From Enoplolaimus lenunculus (lineage: Eukaryota > Nematoda > Enoplea > Enoplida > Thoracostomopsidae), in the NCBI GenBank assembly GCA_030248215.1, contig JASANG010003249.1:62001-126000 (forward strand): a stretch of 64,000 nucleotides of DNA. The letters run 5' to 3'. A program made the position numbers and the translations under genes. Positions 58,065 to 64,000 of this stretch are shown here, one piece after another. Below the pieces are notes generated by a model. It did no database searches, was not told where the DNA came from, and saw nothing but the letters and a program-made list of their open reading frames with translations. Position 1 is the stretch's first letter. Every line of letters begins with the position of its first letter.

Positions 58065-58669
58065 TACGCTATTTCATTGGTTTGAAATGCTAATTTCGCA
58101 ACAGCAAGAAAATTGTGTCTCAAATGTTTAAGACATAAATGTCTTATATTCAAGAAATTACTTACTTCCAATTTATAAGACATAAATTTCGTCCTTTCAA
58201 GAAACAATTGTCTTATATTCAAGACTAATTTTCTGATTTTTATGTACGTATAAAAGTGTCTCCGTTTATATTATTGAAAGTGCATATATATAAATAATCT
58301 AATTTCAAAGATATTTCGGATTGAGCTCAGGCTCCCCCCAACCTAAGTTTACGTTTTCGACGTATCTTAGGTTGTAAAATTAGGGAATTTGGTTGACCTT
58401 AGCTTCCAATTTAGAACGCAAACTTCCTGACAAATCTTGCAAAACATATCTTTTATTTCAGACATTTGCCTTATATTTTCGAAATGTTGTCTTAATAATC
58501 GTTTATGACACAGAATATTAAATTAAAGACATTTCAGTGTTAAAAAATTAAAAGACACAACTTTCTGAAAAATTTCATAAACTAAATGTCTTGCATTCAA
58601 GAAATATATATCTGGAGTTTAAATTAAGACGTAATTGTCTTGAGAATTTAAGACAATATTTTTTGAATA

Positions 58670-59362
58670 TTACAAAAAATTGTTCAAGTATCGTTCAGTG
58701 GCACCGTATCGCTGCCGACAAGTTTCATGGATATACGATAGTTCATAACACGTGTCACACCATGGGTTGGGTTCCTTGGAAAACAAATGATACTCAGCCT
58801 TTTCGAGTTGAGCCAACAATCGTGGAGCGTTACGCTTTTTTTCATGAATTTCAATGAGGATTTGACACGCGAACGGACGCTGTCGCATTGAAGGCCATGA
58901 GTTGAGCAACGATTGCATTGCTCTATATTCACTGCCTTCTATATCAATTTTAAATATATCAACATAACTGTGACCGAGTTTAGACATTAAATCAACAATC
59001 GATACTTGTGGTGCCAAATTTGAATATGGCATCGCTGGTTTGGACCGGGCGCCAATTTTGTACCGATACGCGGTCAAATTAGGCACTTTAGGGTACGCCC
59101 GGTACGCTTTGCCAGCGTCAAATCCGTATACTCGGCAACCGTTTTTGGTGCCGTACAGTTCCGCAGATATTGTAGCAATTCGAGCGTCGAAGCTTGTTTG
59201 CCTGGCTAAACCTAACGAATAAATGGTACAATTTGCCGGAAGCGACCATGGTGAACAAACGTATTTGCCGCCGTCAGATACAACACCGATTCGAACGACA
59301 CCAAGACAGTCAGATTGTAGCAACAACGCGACCTGAAATGTAGAACTGCTGTGTGGCTGAAG
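58670..59362 (-). CDS. Methyltransferase gene, exon 2 (catalytic domain)
   Basis: 231 codons including stop at 58670-58672. Acceptor TTTTTAG precedes 59362; a second possible acceptor TTTCAG lies at 59333, which would shorten the exon by 10 codons in the same frame. All family motifs lie downstream of both. No frameshifts or stops, which suggests a working gene. Two slightly separate Cys (WCDTC) near the C-terminus are kept. Confidence 0.9.
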   Translation of the reverse strand, partial: LQPHSSSTFQVALLLQSDCLGVVRIGVVSDGGKYVCSPWSLPANCTIYSLGLARQTSFDARIATISAELYGTKNGCRVYGFDAGKAYRAYPKVPNLTAYRYKIGARSKPAMPYSNLAPQVSIVDLMSKLGHSYVDIFKIDIEGSEYRAMQSLLNSWPSMRQRPFACQILIEIHEKKRNAPRLLAQLEKAEYHLFSKEPNPWCDTCYELSYIHETCRQRYGATERYLNNFL

Positions 59363-61784
59363 CTAAAAATGAAAATATGTTTCAAATATCAAATAATTTT
59401 CACTGCAATTCGTATTTTCAAATTTTGAAATTAACAAAAATATTAAACTAAGATTTGAAATCGGTTCCAAATTTTACAAACCAAGGCGAGAGAGCCCCTC
59501 GGGTTCAAGCGTGAAGTATTTAAAACGCCTCCGAGCGGCGACGCTACGATTCTAATCCTGGCTTGAAATAAAGTTCTTATACGTAATAGCAAGAGTCGAT
59601 AATAAGAGTGTGCAAATTCCAAAAATACGCGTGGCATAAAAAGTACCAGAGTGCGTTGCGTTTTGCCCATACCCCCCCCCCCTTATTTAGGGGGGTCAAC
59701 TGCATACAGAACTCAGCTAAATTTAATTCAAGGATATAACCGGACAAGGTTTGCACTGTGTATCGCAACAGTATTTGCCTGCGTTCAAGCTTTCAACACC
59801 CCCCAAATGAGAGGGGTGGGGTAGGCCAAAAACTCAACGCGTGCCGGGTACATTCTTTAATGCACAGAATGTACCCAGTTGCACACTCTTGTTATAAAGA
59901 GTGATCATCCGCTCTTGGTAATAGCAAGAGATTCGGGTAATTGTGTGACACTTGCGTGTTTGAGCCCCTAATGGTGTATGGTGCACGACCTGGGTGGACA
60001 TTTTTTCTGTCACACCCTTGCCCAATCTAATTATGTACCTAAAGGTTTTATTATAAACCTTTCAGACGGTGGCTGCCGCCCCATCATCATTTCCCGGATT
60101 TTTTTGAAGGGGAAAGCAAGATAGGGAGCTATCGACCCCCAAACCTATGGCACTAAAGCAAATCACAGTGTATATACACCTGACAATTCCTGTTATAAGA
60201 GCGAGTTAAAATCTTATTACGAGAAAAACTTGAAAAATAGAAAAAAATGAAGAAAGTCGGGAAAATGTTGTTTTCTAATCCGCCTTATTGTTTTGAGCAA
60301 GAAAATGCCAAAGATTTTTTGAATATTCGATATTTATTAATTTTTGACCTTTTAACGAATGAGAGAGTCGATATTTTAAACATCCTGTTCTTTGATTCTG
60401 ACCACCTATCGGCAAAAAATGGTGAGTCAAATTGACTGCGTCCGAAATAGGCTCTGCGGGTCTACATAAACTGAGGCAGATTCGACTCCGCTAGAGTCAA
60501 ACGTGTGACTACGTGAGTCGAATTTGACTCAGGCGGAGTCAAATTTTGACTCAGTTTGTGTAGTCAGGAAAAGTCTATTTGAGAGAGAGTCAATTTCGCT
60601 CACCTTTTTTTGCAGTGTACTCAAGTAGGACCACGCAAGACTTAACCTAATCTGCACTGTCAAATTCCAGTGAGTAAAGCCGAGAAAGAGTTGAATCACT
60701 CAGTCTGAGTAAGGACAGCACTGCAAAAAATGGTGAATCAAATTGACTCTCCGAAATAGGCTCTACGGGACTACTCAAACTGAGTGTAATTCGACTCTGC
60801 CAGAGTCAAATTCGACTCACGTAGTCACACGTTTGATTCTAGCGGAGTCGAATCTGACTCAGTTTATGTAGACCCGCAGAACCAATTTGGTAGTGAGTCA
60901 ATTTGACTCACCATTTTCTGCAGTGTATCAGAAGTCAGAATTCTGAGTTAATTCACCTCATTCTGATTTAATCAATCAACTCCCCCGGAATCAACTATTA
61001 ACTCGAAGTAAAAATCAACGAAACTCATAGTGAGCTAAAAGTTGTCTGTTATTAAACCTTTCACTCATAGAGTATACTATGAGCAACTAAATACAATAAT
61101 GTACAAGCAATGCACACACTGTGAGCAGTGTATAACATTTATAACATTTATGCGCAGTGCAAAATCTCCACAAGACGTGAGAACCTATTCGGGCTCGAGC
61201 GTCAAGCTCCTATAGCTGAGTGGTCATCGTAAACGCATCCCTCTCATAATACTGGAGATCGAATCTTACCTTGAAATTACATCTCATATGAAATTGGAAA
61301 TATTTATGTGAGAAAGGATTAAACACGGAAATAATTTCCTTCTGAATAGATTAAATTAACTCATTTTAATTTACTGTGTGTCGAATATGACGTTTAGACC
61401 GTTTGCAAACTTTTTAGTTTCTTAGCAACCAACCATTCGCAATTGTCGATTCGATGCGACAGCGTTGATTCGTTGTTGTCGCTGTTTAGCATAATAGTCA
61501 CGTTTTCGAGCTAAAACATTGGCTGAAATGTTGCAATCTTTGGTCGACGTGTCATTTTCGCCAATCAAATTGTGCTGGTCAACAAAAGTATTCATTGATT
61601 GGTTAAAAAAATTCTCCAACCGCTCTCGAACGCAATCAGTATGCAGCGTTTCTGTTCTGATAACAAAGAATACCACAAAAGCCGCTGCTAGAAACAATAT
61701 TATGGTCACAACGGTAACTCTATTAAGAGTGACCATATTAATATTAAAGCTTGCTAATAGAACAGATTTTGTGTACAGTTTCAT
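58670..61784 (-). CDS. METTL24/Methyltransf_22-like (FkbM-related) type II membrane methyltransferase, two exons
   Basis: Exon 1 (61784-61434, 117 codons) starts MKLYTKSVLLASF and has one membrane helix (VVTIILFLAAAFVVFFVI, about residues 24-41), then a lumenal stem with possible N-glycosylation sites (NQS, NDT, NIS). Exon 2 (59362-58670, 230 codons plus stop) carries the methyltransferase fold: VVRIGVVSDGGKYVCSP, YSLGLARQTSFD, CRVYGFDAG (SAM-binding acidic residue), DIFKIDIEGSEYRAM and QILIEIHEKK, ending with EPNPWCDTCYELSYIH. Donor ATG|GTTGGT and acceptor TTTTTAG|CTTCAG give phase 0 on both sides and a protein near 347 residues, close to human METTL24 (366). The methyl acceptor is unknown in this family; topology suggests Golgi or secretory glycans or lipids. 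The donor is weak, so the join is inferred. Confidence 0.85.
59585..59940. repeat. Family Q copy 4 (in the methyltransferase intron)
   Basis: ATAAGAGTGTGCAAATTCC on the left, CAGTTGCACACTCTTGTTAT on the right; GTGCGTTGCGTTTTGCCC and CAACGCGTGCCGGGTACAT inside. Contains the longest pure C run of this intron. Confidence 0.55.
60409..60617. mobile_element. Family H copy 4 (methyltransferase intron)
   Basis: GGCAAAAAATGGTGAGTC left, CTCACCTTTTTTTGCAGTG right, 209 bp, with GACTCAGTTTGTGTAGTC in the right half. Confidence 0.75.
60719..60925. mobile_element. Family H copy 5 (methyltransferase intron)
   Basis: CACTGCAAAAAATGGTGAATC left and GACTCACCATTTTCTGCAGTG right. 207 bp; only 100 bp from copy 4. 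Confidence 0.8.
61056..61318. mobile_element. Family P copy 3: piggyBac-type MITE, diverged, with tRNA-like interior
   Basis: Flanked by TTAA at 61052-61055 and 61319-61322. In the opposite orientation to copies 1 and 2. Plus strand carries A-box TAGCTGAGTGGTCATCG and a diverged B-box AGATCGAATCT. Clearly the oldest of the three copies, yet the tRNA-like part is better kept than the rest. Confidence 0.72.
61434..61784 (-). CDS. Methyltransferase gene, exon 1 (signal anchor and stem)
   Basis: The ATG at 61784 is followed by MKLYTKSVLLASFNINMVT, a hydrophobic helix, then a hydrophilic stem ending QRINAVASNRQLRM. A second Met (residue 16) lies just before the helix and could also start. Donor GTTGGT after 61434 is inferred from phase. 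The frame runs on only four residues beyond it before a stop. A family H element begins 12 bases upstream of the ATG, so any 5' UTR must be transposon-derived or spliced. Confidence 0.75.
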
Positions 61785-61796
61785 ATCATGACGACA

Positions 61797-62448
61797 CACT
61801 GCAAAAAATGATAAGTCAAATTGAGTCTCTCCGAAATAGGCTTTTCCGGACTACGTACACTGTGAGATTCAAACTCGACACCGCCAGTGTCAAGTTCGAC
61901 TTACCCGAGTCGCTTTCAGTGAGTCGAATTTGACTCAGTTTGTGTACTGTATGACACGAATAAGAGGGGGGCTGATATTTATTTGACCTCTGCAGAGGGT
62001 ACCCCCCTTGTTATTCGGTTACTGACTGTTATTTAGTTTTAACCCACGCTCCGCCGCCCTTCGTTACTTATACATATGCGGTACTGCAATTATCCGTTGA
62101 ATTAAACGTTTATTTGTCTTGCGTGTCAATAGCTTGAGCGATAATACAAGGTTACTTAAGAATGTACTTTAAAAACTTAAGTACGCTTTAAAGTTTCGAA
62201 CTCAAATTATTTGGTCCTCTAGTCGTTTATGCTCTACAATTAGCGATAATTGACAGTTATGCACTCTAATTAGGGTTTAGGGTCTCTATCCGCTTACGGA
62301 CTCTTATTAGGGATACGGACTCCTATTGATTTGAACTCAAAATGGCGACCCCCTCTTATTACCCCTCCCGCTCTTATTCGGGTCAATACAGTAGTCCCAA
62401 AAAGCCTATTTCGGACAGAGTCAATTTGACTGACCATTGTTTGCAGTG
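61797..62448. mobile_element. Family H copy 6, split by a family N element
   Basis: CACTGCAAAAAATGATAAGTC at the left; GACTGACCATTGTTTGCAGTG at the right. The middle (61947-62391) is a complete mariner-type element with TA duplication; removing it restores the usual TTTGTGTAGTCC word of family H. Confidence 0.8.
61947..62391. mobile_element. Family N copy 1: mariner-type MITE nested in family H
   Basis: Begins CTGTATGACACGAATAAGAG and ends CTCTTATTCGGGTCAATACAG, flanked by TA (61945-61946, 62392-62393). 445 bp, no coding capacity. Interior words match copy 2 in reverse. Confidence 0.85.
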
Positions 62449-62751
62449 CAAATGTTCGCGAACAAGTAGCAGAATCGCGTGAAAAAATGACCCCTGCCCC
62501 AAAAAATGACTCGCGGCCACATTTTCAGGGGGTCAGATTTTTCCTACTACAGCCGTATAATGACCCGACTTTAAAAAGGGACCGTGTGGTCAGTTTTACG
62601 CAGCGTCGCATGTGAACAAATGTCCCCCGTTTAAAACGAGACCCCTGGGTAGTTTTACACGGCACTCTATTAAAATTATCTGATGTTCAGAAATGAACTT
62701 CCAGCTGGAGAATATTGTTAAGCGCAATGAAAAATTCATTTAATAAGTATA
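62449..62751. other. No gene recognised
   Basis: Non-coding flank with GACCC/GGGTC words in both orientations (62510-62650), perhaps an unclassified inverted repeat. Confidence 0.35.
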
Positions 62752-62755
62752 TTAA

Positions 62756-63016
62756 CCCGTTCTCTAATGAATATTTTCTATTTCCCTGAGACCTACTTTT
62801 ATGCTGAGATTCGAACTCCAGTGACTGGAGTGGGAGGTGTATACCATCACCACTCAGCTATAGGAGCTTGACGTTCGAGCGCGAGGGGCTCTCACGTCTT
62901 GTGGTGATTTAGTGCTATATATACGTGTTGCAATTGTTAAACACGGTGCGATATATACTATTTAACGTATATACACTGCGCTGAGTTGCCTACAAGCAAC
63001 TCAATGTGAGAAGGGA
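62756..63016. mobile_element. Family P copy 2: piggyBac-type MITE with tRNA-like interior
   Basis: TTAA at 62752-62755 and 63017-63020. Ends CCCGTTCTCTAATGAA and AATGTGAGAAGGGA. Nearly identical to copy 1 over its length, including the reverse-strand A-box TAGCTGAGTGGTGATGG and B-box GAGTTCGAATCTC. Confidence 0.82.
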
Positions 63017-63392
63017 TTAAATAAATCTTTCAGTGCGCCTAACAATATTATCCAGCTGGAACCGCTTTTACCAATCATAAAATTAAACGTCAAGACAATT
63101 TAAAGCTTCGGTAAGTTCAAGAAAAAATTTACTGGAAAATTCAAAACAAACACATACAAGAGCGTAGCCAGAATTCTGGGTTGACGAGCCGATATCGATG
63201 GACGATATACGGGTGGTGCTATGCTTTGTAGTGCAATTTATACCTGAGACGTTTAAGTACACATAGAGACTGCCTTGCAAAAGTCAAACCCGCTTGAAAT
63301 ATTTCAAGTTTGCAGCTGAAACTGTTACAAAGTTCAATCATTTATTGAAATTTTAACCAAAAATTACAATATCAACAATCAGCAGCCAAACA

Positions 63393-63621
63393 TTGGCGCA
63401 TGTTACTTTAAGGGGCGTCCAGGTGTCTGGTTGGTGTGTAAAAGAGCAGGATTAGATTCTAGATTACATATTTGAGTAGGTTTAGATTCTAGATTACATA
63501 TTTTTGCTTACGCTTATGCTTTAGGTTTAGGCTTAGGTACTCTTTTTTGCAACGCTTTGGCTTTAGGCTTAGGCTTAGAAATACGCCTACTGTTACGCCC
63601 CTTAAAGTATTAACATTGGCC
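63393..63621. mobile_element. Family D copy 3
   Basis: GGCGCATGTTACTTTAAGGG left, CCTTAAAGTATTAACATTGG right. Flanks ccaaacatt and ccaaacatt look like an 8-9 bp duplication. Interior TTAGGC-like words and TTTTTTGCAACGCTTTGG, as in copy 2. Confidence 0.72.
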
Positions 63622-64000
63622 CAAACATTGAACTCAATGAACGTCGAAGAAGTGTTTTGTTTTTCAAATATCAAAAGTGCTACGTTAAATGAAACTTTTC
63701 ATAGAATTACGGCAAAGCTATTAATATGAAACGTGTGAAACGATAGCGATAGCACGCGTTTTGCACGAGTGTGCTGCTCGAGTTCTTGAGTCGTGTGCAA
63801 AGCACGAAAGCGATGTTCGAGTGCACCGCACAGTGGAGTCAAGCTTTAGTAGCGCACGTTTGTATTTACCAGAACGACAATAAAAGCTATGCTACAACTG
63901 ACTTGTGCTCCGGTCCAAGAATGAACAATCTTGGTTTCTTGAATAAACTAGCTAGCAAGCTCGGATTCCTCCTAAAATGGTACCGGAAACACCACTATTT
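63622..64000. other. No gene recognised at the right edge
   Basis: Contains an imperfect inverted word set around GCGATAGCACGCG and GTGCGCTACTAAAGC. No coding motif seen. Confidence 0.35.

Noticed and set aside
61195-61275. Stand-alone tRNA gene
   Set aside because: The tRNA-like boxes are part of family P copy 3; acceptor stem does not close and the B-box is diverged.

Overview
This 64 kb window is nuclear DNA of an animal, most likely an invertebrate. It is AT-rich and gene-poor: two host genes split by short introns-with-repeats and multi-kilobase introns sit in a dense mosaic of non-autonomous DNA transposons, minisatellites and (TA)n microsatellites. I see no bacterial operons, rRNA, CRISPR, retroviral or reverse-transcriptase sequence. 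Intron phases, GT-AG splice sites and the protein families are clearly metazoan. Many internal repeats resemble degenerate TTAGGC, the telomere unit of nematodes, but that is only a weak hint of phylum.

Gene 1 is on the minus strand from about 40743 down to at least 13066. It encodes a protein 4.1 / coracle-type FERM protein. Eight consecutive coding exons (40743 to 24385) splice in perfect phase into 304 residues covering FERM F1, F2 and most of F3. A ninth exon at 13322-13066 carries the FERM-adjacent segment with the YSGRTQ and SLIDRPAP signatures. The short exon expected between them (end of F3) was not found, and the 3' end of the gene was not found either; it may lie left of the window.

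Gene 2 is on the minus strand, 61784 to 58670. It encodes a type II membrane protein with a METTL24/Methyltransf_22-like (FkbM-related) methyltransferase domain, in two exons that join in phase 0 to about 347 residues. Its 2 kb intron is filled with four transposon copies and another copy begins 12 bp upstream of its start codon.

Almost everything else is repeat. At least fifteen families of miniature inverted-repeat elements can be sorted by their ends. Several have hAT-like ends with exact or near-exact 8-bp target duplications (families called here A, B, C, D/E, J, S). One has TA duplications and mariner-like ends (N), and one has TTAA duplications and piggyBac-like ends with an internal tRNA-like pol III promoter (P). 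Others (F, G, H, I, K, L, M, Q, R, T) are recognised only by repetition. At least seven clear nested insertions allow relative dating: J in F, B in C, S in M, N in H, D in F, A in I, A in T. The only transposase piece recognised is a decayed hAT C-terminal fragment at 44425-44622. A 49-bp minisatellite of about 12 nearly identical copies (29758-30345) follows a tRNA-derived SINE-like sequence.

The best candidates for something new are the piggyBac-type MITE with a built-in tRNA-like promoter, the MITEs that carry TTAGGC-like arrays, and the homogenised 49-bp array. Family letters are my own labels.
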